NCBI GenBank assembly: GCA_963849635.1
Contig: CAWKIA010000030.1
Coordinates: 258,473-322,472 of the forward strand
Direction: 5' to 3'
Source of the DNA: CAVRUD01 sp963849635
GTDB taxonomy: Bacteria; Chloroflexota; Chloroflexia; Thermomicrobiales; UBA6265
DNA length: 64,000 bases
The notes under the pieces were generated by a model. The model was not told where the DNA came from, did not search any database, and worked only from the letters and a program-made list of their open reading frames with translations. Below are positions 24,711-32,438 of this stretch, in pieces. Every line of letters begins with the position of its first letter. Positions within the stretch are counted from its first letter, which is position 1. The position numbers and the translations under genes were made by a program.

Positions 24711-27401
24711 CTAGGCCGAGGCCACATGCTCCCGAACGAGGCCGTCGCGGAGGGCGACGGCGGTGGCCGCGGTCCGCGTTGAGACGTCGAGCTTGGCGAG
24801 GATGCGGCCGACATGGCTTGAGGCGGTACGGCTAGAGATGAACAGCCGCTCGCCGATCTCGCGGTCGGAGAGGCCCAGGACCAGGAGGTTCAGGACGGAC
24901 TCTTCGCGCTCGGTGAATAGCCCCCCGTCGACCGAGGATGCGCCAGAGATGGCGGCGGGGCTGCGAGGAGCGGCCGGCGCCGGAAGTTGCTGGATGAGTG
25001 TCGAAGCGAGGCCGATCGCTTCATTCAGAGCGAGATCGGCCGGAGTTGTGCGGCCACGCCGATCGGCGGCGGCGAACGTCTCTGCGCCAAGTGCAACGCG
25101 GGCCTGCCGGGTCATCCCTTCCACATGTGATTGGTCCACCGGACGGACTGATGTGCCCATTCCCTCGCGAATGCCGCCCGCCGCGCCGAGCATCCGGGCG
25201 GCGGCCTCGGGCTGGTTCGCATCCAGGAGGACACCCGCCAGGATGTCGATCGCGGCGGCAGCGTTCGGGCGAGCGTCCATCTCGCGTGCCCGTTCCAGGG
25301 CTTCGCGCACGCGGCTCGCGGCGGCGTGGGTCTCACCGGCCAGCCGGTGGGCCAGGGCCAGGTTGGTGGAGGCCAACGCCATGCCATTGAGATCCGGAAT
25401 CTGGCTTAGTCGGGCCAGCGCAGTCGAGAGCATGTCGCGCGCTTCGGAGATTCGACCCTCGAACAAGGCGATCTCGCCGCGGAAGTAGAGGACATAGGCA
25501 ATGTCACTCGGCTCGCCGATCTCCTCGATATACGGCGCCGCCTCCTCCAGCCGCTCCTTGGCGCCGGTCAAATTGCCCTCACAGGTCAGCGCCGCACCCA
25601 TGTTTATCAGCAGTGCTACCCGGCGACGCGGATCACCGCGTTCGCGGCGGTACTCGGCGGCGGCAGCGTAGAGCTCGCGGGAGCGAGCGTACTCGCCTCG
25701 CTCGGCGAGGACGGTTCCGTAGTTGCTCTGCGCGGCGGCGACGGCGTCGAGGTCGCCGCCCCTTCGCAGCGCGGTAATAGCCGCCGCCATGCGCACGTCT
25801 GCTTCTGCAAAATCGCCGGCGGTGGCCATGCGCATCCCGTGCGCCATCATGCCGCGTCCGAGGAGTGTCGGGTCGACCGAGTCGGGGTTGGCTTCGGCGA
25901 TCTCCAGCGCCCGGACCAGCAGGCGGGACTCCTCCCGCATCAGTCCACGGGTTTCCCAATAGAACCAGGCAGCTTTGGTCGTGAGGGAGAGAGCAGTCTG
26001 GGCATCGTCGTGATCGAGCGCCCAAGCAGTGATCGCGCGGAAGTTGGCCCGTTCCGCATCCAACTTGGCGAGCCAGACTGCCTGATTTGGACCCCGGATC
26101 TCGGCCGAAGCACGGTCGTTGAGGTCGGCCAACCACCCGGCGAGTCGCCGGGCAATGAGGTCGGCGTCGCCGGACTCATCGAGGAGGTCGCGGGCGTGCT
26201 CGCGGATCGTTTCGAGCATGGTGTAGCGCGGCTCGGCGAACTGGTCCGGCGTCGATATGAGATGGAGCAAGCTGGAATCGACCAGGACGCCGATCGCGTC
26301 GAGGACAGAGGGAATGCCGAGGTCGAGGGGCTCATCGCCCTCGCTGGCGACCGCCTCTGCGGCCTCCAGGGTCCAGCCCCCGGCGAAGATGCCGAGGCGG
26401 GCGAAGACGGTCTTGGTGTGATCGTCGAGCAGGCCCACACTCCAGGAGATGGCGTCGCGCATTGTTCGCTGGCGCGGAGGAGCATCGCGGGGACCGCCGG
26501 TCAGGAGCGGAAGCCGCCGTTCCAGCCGGGCGAGCAGGGCGGCAGGGGGCAGATAGGCGATTCTGGCCGCGGCAAGCTCGATCGCGAGCGGAAGGCCGTC
26601 CAGGCGGCGGCAGATCTCGTTGACGGCGGCGGCGTTCGCCTCTGTCAATAGGAAGCCGGGTTGGACCGCCCTGGCGCGTTCGGTGAAGAGGGTCACCGCG
26701 TCGGAGACGTGAGACGTGAGTCGTGAGTCGTGAGTGGAGTCTTCTTGCTCACGTCTCGCGTCTCGCGTCTCACGACTTACCGGTAGGGGAGCGACTGGGA
26801 ATTCCTGTTCGTCGGAGAGGCGGAGGGGGATCCGGCTGGTCGTGAGGATGCGCAGGCTTGGGCAGGCGGTCAGAAGAGACGCCAGGGCGGGAGCGCCATC
26901 GACGATCTGCTCCAGGTTGTCGAGGACAAGGAGGGTCTCGCGGTCGCGCAGGGCGGCGGCCAGGCCGTTGCTCCAGGCCTGTACCGGGCAGGCGACCTGG
27001 TCGGCGGCGATACCGAGGGCGAGCGCGACCGTGCGAGGCAGGAGGGTCGGGTCGGTCGTCTGGGCCAGGGAGACGAAGGCGATGTCGCCGGCAAAGCGAT
27101 CGGCGAGGGCGGTGGCGACGCGGAGCGCGAGGCGGGTCTTGCCCACGCCGCCGGGGCCGGTCAGGGTGACGAGACGGCGGCGGCCGGCGGAGACCAGATT
27201 ACACAGCAACTCGGTTTCGCGGTCCCGGCCAAACAGCGGTGTCGGGACGTGTGGCAACTGCGTGGGCCAGGGTTGAGCATCACGCCTGGGAGTTGAGGGA
27301 ACCGCAGCCGGGTGGACCGGGTGCGCGGGGTGCGCGAGCTGGGCTGGCTGGGCGATATGGACTGACGATCGGACGAGGTGGACCGGAGCTGTCGCGGACA
27401 T
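24711..27401 (-). CDS. NB-ARC/AAA ATPase LuxR-family regulator (LAL type)
   Basis: The 896-residue regulator has an N-terminal His/Pro/Ala-rich leader, then P-loop LTGPGGVGKTRLAL, LLVLDNLEQIV and LTTSRIPLRLSDEQEFPV, a helical-repeat middle, and a C-terminal LuxR HTH (FTEREESVLNLLVLGLSDREIGERLFISSRTASSHVGRILAKLDVSTRTAAT). It is paralogous along its length to the regulator at 20264-22891 and carries the same in-frame palindromic insertion (26704-26781). The ATG at 27401 has only a weak upstream purine stretch. Targets are unknown; it may act on itself or on the adjacent EamA gene. Confidence 0.9.
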   Translation of the reverse strand: MSATAPVHLVRSSVHIAQPAQLAHPAHPVHPAAVPSTPRRDAQPWPTQLPHVPTPLFGRDRETELLCNLVSAGRRRLVTLTGPGGVGKTRLALRVATALADRFAGDIAFVSLAQTTDPTLLPRTVALALGIAADQVACPVQAWSNGLAAALRDRETLLVLDNLEQIVDGAPALASLLTACPSLRILTTSRIPLRLSDEQEFPVAPLPVSRETRDARREQEDSTHDSRLTSHVSDAVTLFTERARAVQPGFLLTEANAAAVNEICRRLDGLPLAIELAAARIAYLPPAALLARLERRLPLLTGGPRDAPPRQRTMRDAISWSVGLLDDHTKTVFARLGIFAGGWTLEAAEAVASEGDEPLDLGIPSVLDAIGVLVDSSLLHLISTPDQFAEPRYTMLETIREHARDLLDESGDADLIARRLAGWLADLNDRASAEIRGPNQAVWLAKLDAERANFRAITAWALDHDDAQTALSLTTKAAWFYWETRGLMREESRLLVRALEIAEANPDSVDPTLLGRGMMAHGMRMATAGDFAEADVRMAAAITALRRGGDLDAVAAAQSNYGTVLAERGEYARSRELYAAAAEYRRERGDPRRRVALLINMGAALTCEGNLTGAKERLEEAAPYIEEIGEPSDIAYVLYFRGEIALFEGRISEARDMLSTALARLSQIPDLNGMALASTNLALAHRLAGETHAAASRVREALERAREMDARPNAAAAIDILAGVLLDANQPEAAARMLGAAGGIREGMGTSVRPVDQSHVEGMTRQARVALGAETFAAADRRGRTTPADLALNEAIGLASTLIQQLPAPAAPRSPAAISGASSVDGGLFTEREESVLNLLVLGLSDREIGERLFISSRTASSHVGRILAKLDVSTRTAATAVALRDGLVREHVASA
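26704..26781. repeat. palindromic repeat within the second regulator gene
   Basis: Same element as at 22257-22333: GTGAGTC heptamers, then CTTCTTGC at the centre, then TCTCGCG/CTCACGACTTAC. It is translated as SRETRDARREQEDST and HDSRLTSHVSD. Confidence 0.85.
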
Positions 27402-27591
27402 GAAGGTTGCCGTCCCTGGTTACCCGTCCGGCGTGCGCCGCCGGCCATGTGTGCGCACGCGCGGGATTCCCGTTGGAGATCGTATCCGTGCCCTGACCGG
27501 TGCCAGGAGTGCCGACGATCTAAGGCTACGTACGGGCCAGGGGTGTCCGCATCGGCAGGATTGCCGACTTTTCAAGATCGCGCGTAGCAAA

Positions 27592-27622
27592 AACCCGTGG
27601 TCAATGTTGATGACCACGGGTT
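27592..27622 (-). terminator. intrinsic terminator for the 27.7 kb gene
   Basis: A perfect 12-bp stem (AACCCGTGGTCA with TGACCACGGGTT, seven-base loop) is followed on the minus strand by TTTTTGC. It lies about 45 bases past the stop of the minus-strand hypothetical gene and fits a rho-independent terminator. Confidence 0.8.
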
Positions 27623-27665
27623 CACGACGGCGAATTGTCCGGTGTCGGCGTTTGTGGTGGGCGGG

Positions 27666-28095
27666 CTAGGAGCCGACCGGCCCTCGGGGCGCGTTCTCAC
27701 GGATAAACGCTTCGACTTCGGTCGGGGTATGCTGCGCGCAGGTCCATGACCGGGTATTTGAGGTTGTTGGGCAGGTAGAGGTGGAAGGTGACCTGGATGG
27801 GCTCGACGCGCTCGATCTCGGCCCACCAGTCGTAGAGCGTCGGCAGCCAGTTGAAGCGGTCGCACTGGATGCGCCAGAGGGCGACGCCGGCGCCGCGCTC
27901 GTAGGTGAGGGCTTCGCCGAAGTAGACGGTTGCGCCCTGGCGCTCCACCAAGAGCTTGACGTCGTCGTAGTGGCGCGGGGAGCCCTTGAGTGAAAATCGG
28001 TAGCCGGTGCCGGTCGGAACGGTCCAGGTATCGCCGGGGTTAATCGCCTGCGGTACGTCCCCGCTGCCAAGCACACGCCGCAAAAGTCGATTCAT
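27666..28095 (-). CDS. hypothetical protein (one frameshift)
   Basis: With one extra base removed near 27729, the gene encodes about 142 residues, from MNRLLRRVLGSGDVPQ to AFIRENAPRGPVGS. It is soluble, with aromatic strands such as RFSLKGSPRHYDDVKLLVERQ and LWRIQCDRFNWLPTLYDWWAEIER. I do not recognise the family. The start at 28095 has GGAGG upstream and the gene is followed by a good terminator, so it is probably a real, singly transcribed gene. The final ~20 codons lie in the shifted frame. Confidence 0.7.
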
Positions 28096-28202
28096 GCCGC
28101 CGGATCCTCCGCCGTCCCCTGATTGTGGGCCCCTGGTCCGCGTTGCGGTTGGTGGCCCGTTCCCCACGTCCTCGCTGCCGCGATTGTACCCCGTTGGGAT
28201 GT

Positions 28203-29558
28203 TCAGGCGGCCGCGACGGTTTTGGCCGCGCCGCGGCGCATGATGGTCAGGGCACCGGTCACCTGGAGGATGAGGGGGCCGCCGATGCCGACGAGGAGTC
28301 CGGAGAGGGCCAGGGTCCATTCCGGGGTGAGAACTGGCGTCAGCCAGCCAACGAGCGCGAAACCCGCCGCGCCCGCCGCCGTGATCGCGGCCGTCCAGGA
28401 GGCGTAGACCCGGCCCCGGAGGGCGTCCGGGACGGCTTCCGCCAGGCAGGTCTGGAAGGCGATCACCGCCAGGGCATCGGCGAAGCCGAAGCAGAAGACC
28501 AGGGCATAGACGAGGGGCAGCGGCGGGATCGTGAACACGGGCAGGAGGAAGAGCGGTCCGAGATAGCCGACCGCCATCAGCCAACCCCGGCCTAGGCGGC
28601 GCTCGATCCGGCTGGCGATGAGGGCGCCGACCACGACGCCGCTGGCCATGAAGGTCGTCAGGAGGGCATAGGCCGCTTCGGCGCGATCGCCCAGACCGGC
28701 ACTACGCTCCATATAGGCGACTCCGGCGATGACGAGGGCAGCGCCGACCACCTGCCAGAGGGATTCGATCGCGGTGATCCCGCGGACAACCCGGTTTCGC
28801 CACATCACACCAAGGCCGACGCGCAGATCCGCCCAGGCACCCGCGAGTCCACTGGCAGCCGCGGCGATCTCCGCGGCGCTGCGCTCCAGCGGCGGCAGGA
28901 TCAGGCGCGTCAGGCACAGGAAAGAAGCGGCGAAGGCGAGCGCTTGGAGCCAAAAGGCGGGCTCGGGGCCGACGACCGCGATCAGGCCAGCGCCGATGGC
29001 GGGGACCAGGACGCGGACGACGGCCCCGGTCACCTGGGCGAGCGACAGGGCCCGGACGAGTCGGTCCTTGCCGGCGACTGCCGGGACGGCCGCCATCTCG
29101 GCGGGCCGGCCGATGGCGTTCCCAATGCCGACAAGGGCGGCAATGAGTGCAATCTGCCAGACGACGGCGGCAAACGGAATTAGCGCGACGAGCAGGGCGC
29201 GTTCGGCGTCGGCCGCCAGCATCAACTTCCGGCGGTCGATGCGGTCGAGCAGAACGCCGGCGACCGGGGAGAGCAAGACTCGGGGGACGGTCTGGACGAC
29301 GGCGATCACGCCGACCAGGCGCTCGGAGCCGGTCATGTCGTAGACGAGGAGAGGGAGCGCAACCATCGCCAAGGCCTCGCCGGCGCCCGACCAGAGCTGG
29401 GCGAGCCAGAGGCGGCGGTAGTTGGCATCGGCGAGGATCTCGCGGTAGCTGGTTCCCCGGGGTTCGACATCTGGCCGATGTCCCACGTCGTTGACTTCGG
29501 CCGGTAGGGGCAAGGAATCAGCGTCAATATCGGCGGTGGGCGCGGTGACTGTCTGCAT
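28203..29558 (-). CDS. MFS transporter
   Basis: The 451-residue protein has a ~40-residue hydrophilic leader, then 12 predicted helices with MFS features (RRLWLAQLWSGAGEALAMVALPLLVYDMTGS, GVLLDRIDRRKLM, EAVPDALRGRVYASWTAAI). It belongs to the same broad MFS_3 group as the other two MFS genes here but is more distant. Exporter of an unknown small molecule. The ATG at 29558 begins the hydrophilic leader (MQTVTAPTADIDADS). It appears monocistronic. Confidence 0.9.
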   Translation of the reverse strand: MQTVTAPTADIDADSLPLPAEVNDVGHRPDVEPRGTSYREILADANYRRLWLAQLWSGAGEALAMVALPLLVYDMTGSERLVGVIAVVQTVPRVLLSPVAGVLLDRIDRRKLMLAADAERALLVALIPFAAVVWQIALIAALVGIGNAIGRPAEMAAVPAVAGKDRLVRALSLAQVTGAVVRVLVPAIGAGLIAVVGPEPAFWLQALAFAASFLCLTRLILPPLERSAAEIAAAASGLAGAWADLRVGLGVMWRNRVVRGITAIESLWQVVGAALVIAGVAYMERSAGLGDRAEAAYALLTTFMASGVVVGALIASRIERRLGRGWLMAVGYLGPLFLLPVFTIPPLPLVYALVFCFGFADALAVIAFQTCLAEAVPDALRGRVYASWTAAITAAGAAGFALVGWLTPVLTPEWTLALSGLLVGIGGPLILQVTGALTIMRRGAAKTVAAA

Positions 29559-29947
29559 AGGGTCATCTTCGCTGGTTTACCCGGTTGGGGCCATGGGCGC
29601 TTTTTTTGCATCTCGCCGCCCAGATCCTCCTGGGTCGATCCATATAACCCGGCTGGGGGCAGGGTGCGAGATTCCCCAACGATCCGACCGGGGCCGGGCA
29701 CTCCTTCGTGAAAGGGACACGCTTGCCAAATGACCGACCTGGCTTCACCCGAGTTGCTTCCTACGTCCTCGGGGCCTGGGTGGGCCATGCCCGAAGGGCC
29801 GAATGCTGGATGACTGGGTGGGAACGATTCGGTCTAGGCTATGATCCCTGGTCGTCGCGACCCAATTGGGAAGCGTTGCGTCATGGGTTCATTGGCCGTG
29901 CCACGGGGCAACCGGGCGGTGAGCCGTCGCTGAGGGTTTGAAGGCTG
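29559..29947. other. intergenic region between divergent genes
   Basis: About 390 bases with no gene. It must hold the promoters of the divergent MFS gene (minus) and LLM gene (plus). A T7 tract at 29602-29608 and TATAAC at 29644-29649 are the AT-richest parts. No operator or riboswitch could be recognised. Confidence 0.4.
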
Positions 29948-30850
29948 ATGAAGATTGGCGTGGTCCTCCCGATCGCGGAGGGCGAAACCAAAGAGACCCC
30001 GCGCTACAGCGTGATCCGCGACCTGGGCTTGCTGGCGGAGCGGAGCGGGTTCGACTCGATCTGGATCTACGATCACCTGCTCTTCCGCCGTGGGGACAAT
30101 CCGACTGTCGGTATCTGGGAAGCGTGGACCCTGCTTACCGCCCTGGCGGAAGCGACCGAGCGGGTCGAGATCGGCTCGATCGTCCTCTGCTCGCCGTTCC
30201 GCAATCCCGCCCTGCTGGCCAAGATGGCCGATACTCTCGACGAGGTCAGCAATGGCCGCTTGATTCTTGGAATCGGCGCTGGGTGGCACGAGCCGGAGTT
30301 CTCCGCGTTCGGCTACCCCTTCGATCATCTGGTCGATCGCTTCGAAGAGGCGCTCAAGATCATCAATCCGCTCCTGAAGACGAGCAAGGTTGATTTCCAG
30401 GGCACCTATTCGAGCGCGAAGGACGGCGAGCTGCGGCCGCGCGGACCGCGCCCGGATGGCCCTCCGATTCTGGTTGCCTCATTCAAGCCGCGGATGCTGC
30501 GCCTGACGGCGCAGTACGCCGACATGTGGAACACGGCCTGGCTGGGCAACGCGGACAATCTGGCGTCGCGGATCGAAGAGTTCCATGCAGCTTGCGACGA
30601 GGTGGGGCGGCCTCGGAACGAGATCGAGATCACCGTCGGCCTCAACGTCGCCTACCCTGAGCCGGGCGATACTTCGAGCGAGCCTGTCGACCCGACGAAG
30701 ACGCTTACCGGTACTCCCGAGGAAATGGCTGCCGAGTTCAAGCGCTACGAATCGATGGGCGTCGGGCACTTGATCTGCGGCGTCAACCCGAACACGGAAT
30801 CTGGCATCTCCCGGTTCGCGGAAGCACTGGCGGCGTACCGGGCGCTCTAG
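29948..30850 (+). CDS. LLM-class F420-dependent oxidoreductase
   Basis: The 300-residue TIM-barrel protein of the bacterial luciferase-like family has MKIGVVLPI at the start, GFDSIWIYDHLL, RVEIGSIVLCSPFRNPALLAKMADTLDEVSNGRLILGIGAGWHEPEFSAFGYPF, and RMLRLTAQYADMWNTAW. The pattern GRLILGIGAGWHEPEFSAFG is typical of F420-using LLM enzymes in Chloroflexota and Actinobacteria. It probably oxidises or reduces a small organic substrate with F420; the substrate is unknown. A weak AAGG precedes the ATG. A hairpin terminator lies about 100 bases downstream. Confidence 0.92.
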   Translation: MKIGVVLPIAEGETKETPRYSVIRDLGLLAERSGFDSIWIYDHLLFRRGDNPTVGIWEAWTLLTALAEATERVEIGSIVLCSPFRNPALLAKMADTLDEVSNGRLILGIGAGWHEPEFSAFGYPFDHLVDRFEEALKIINPLLKTSKVDFQGTYSSAKDGELRPRGPRPDGPPILVASFKPRMLRLTAQYADMWNTAWLGNADNLASRIEEFHAACDEVGRPRNEIEITVGLNVAYPEPGDTSSEPVDPTKTLTGTPEEMAAEFKRYESMGVGHLICGVNPNTESGISRFAEALAAYRAL

Positions 30851-30950
30851 TCGTGTGTCCATGCTGATTTGTCGGCGGTGACGCCGTACGGAGCATGCCT
30901 CGCTTCTACGTCGAACCCGTAACCTGTAGAAATAGCTTGGGATCCGTGAA

Positions 30951-30990
30951 CGCCGCTGCCCCTGATATCCAGGGGCAGCGGCGTTATTTT
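30951..30990 (+). terminator. intrinsic terminator after the LLM gene
   Basis: A perfect 14-bp stem (CGCCGCTGCCCCTG with CAGGGGCAGCGGCG, five-base loop) is followed by TTATTTT, a standard rho-independent terminator. Confidence 0.88.
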
Positions 30991-31181
30991 CGGCCGATTT
31001 CAGATTCCTGAAAGATTCTCGTTGCAATCTGTCGATTTTCGGTCATGCCGGACGACTACCTTGTGACGGCGAGCTACGCGGCGCGCCGCTCCGAAGGAGG
31101 GGTCGCAATGGCAACCGAACGGACCTCGAACGAGCGCCAACATCCGACTGATTTGGCCGCCTGCAAAGGACCGTAATTCGG

Positions 31182-31215
31182 TTGACTGCTCTGGTTTTGG
31201 AGTGTATACTCCAAA
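31182..31215 (+). promoter_or_regulatory. sigma-70-type promoter with overlapping TetR operator
   Basis: TTGACT at 31182-31187 and TATACT at 31205-31210 are separated by exactly 17 bases. The -10 box lies inside a 20-base near-perfect palindrome at 31196-31215, with half-sites TTTGGAGT and ACTCCAAA. A partial copy TATGGAGT follows at once, and TACTCCAAA recurs near 31980 after the gene. This suggests autorepression by the TetR protein encoded at 31264. Confidence 0.8.
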
Positions 31216-31263
31216 TATGGAGTGCGGAGTATCGCACCCAGTTGCAGAAGGGTTCACTCGATC

Positions 31264-31917
31264 ATGGCTCGCGTTGACGTCCGCTCCATCCGCCGCGATC
31301 AGATCCTGGAAGCGGCCGAACACCTCGTGGCACAGCGGGGCTGGGCGCAAACCTCGTTTGCCGAGATCTGCCGGGAAGCCGGCGTATCCAACGGCGTCCT
31401 CACCTACCACTTCAAGGATAAGGAGGATCTCCTCCTTGCCCTCTACGAGCGCACCTCGTGCGCATGGAAAGAGCACTTCAGCACCGAGTGCTCGGGTGCA
31501 ATCGGGGAAGGGATCGATTCCTTCCTGCCTCTGGTGCGCGAGGCCGCGACGGCGGTCGAGGAGAACCCACAGGTCTTTCTCCTGCTGCTGCACTACCTCT
31601 CCGAAGCTCCGGATCACCCGGACGTACGGGAGCGGATTCAAGGGATGTTCGCCGAGATGCGGGCAAAGGTGGGCGCGACGGTCGCCGCCGCCTGGGATAC
31701 CCAGGGCATCGCCGGTGACGCCACGGTGGCGGCCGGGGTCCTACAGAGTGCGATGGCAGGGTTCCTGATCATGCGCGCCGCGCTCGGGGTCAAGGTTCCG
31801 CCGGAGGAGATGGCCCGGATGTTGAATCTCTACGTTCAGTCGCCACCTCCCGTATGTGCTTCGTCCGCCGGCTGCGCCGATGTCACAACTGAGGCGCCGG
31901 AAGCGTCTTTCAAGTAG
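31264..31917 (+). CDS. TetR/AcrR-family regulator
   Basis: The 217-residue protein has a TetR N-terminal HTH (RRDQILEAAEHLVAQRGWAQTSFAEICREAGVSNGVLTYHFKDKEDLLLALYE) and an all-helical ligand domain. The ATG at 31264 is chosen over an upstream in-frame start because the HTH follows directly and AGAAGGG lies upstream. Its promoter carries an overlapping palindrome, so autoregulation is likely. A half-site beyond the gene hints that the downstream PAP2 fusion gene could also be a target, but there is more than 500 bases between. Confidence 0.92.
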   Translation: MARVDVRSIRRDQILEAAEHLVAQRGWAQTSFAEICREAGVSNGVLTYHFKDKEDLLLALYERTSCAWKEHFSTECSGAIGEGIDSFLPLVREAATAVEENPQVFLLLLHYLSEAPDHPDVRERIQGMFAEMRAKVGATVAAAWDTQGIAGDATVAAGVLQSAMAGFLIMRAALGVKVPPEEMARMLNLYVQSPPPVCASSAGCADVTTEAPEASFK

Positions 31918-32438
31918 TACCCGCACCGAAACCCATCAACCCGAGTTTCCGCGCGGGATACGCGCCGGATGGGGTCATGTACTCCAAATGGCTTAGGCAT
32001 GTGCAGAGTCGTTGGGGGCGGCTAGGTAACCTTGCGGAGCGGTAGGTACATAGTGCAGGTATCCAAAATACGTAACCCTACCGCTGTCAACGCCCTCCGT
32101 ACTTGCCAAACTGGGTGACATCGGACTTGGGTCCTGGCTCGATCGGGTCGGGGCGGAAGGTTCAGCAAGAGGAACGGAAGATTCTGGGAAGGACCAGGAC
32201 TTAGGCTCCTCTTAGAACGTTCGGGCAAGGTGGTGACACCGAACCGACGAGGTGTTGAAGGCCCAGGTCCGACTTGCTGCCGGAACGCAACAGTTCCGTC
32301 ACAGGTCGGCAAAAGCCCCGCCACATCCCGCCCGTAGCCTGGACATTAGTGACACACCCGGCTCGCTGGGGCGTTATACGGACACAAAACCGGGACCCAA
32401 AAAGGCCCCGGCGGAATCCGAAGAAGCAGGAGCTCGAA
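31918..32438. other. intergenic leader region of the PAP2 fusion gene
   Basis: About 520 bases without a gene. TACTCCAAA near 31980 matches half of the TetR operator. The stretch 32228-32330, with GGTGTTGAAGGCCCAGG and GGTCGGCAAAAGCCCCGCC, looks capable of folding but matches no riboswitch class I can name. Confidence 0.4.

Noticed and set aside
32228..32330. Riboswitch in the leader of the PAP2 fusion gene
   Set aside because: GGCAAAAGCC-like strings look structured, but I could not match any class core; a covariance-model search would decide.
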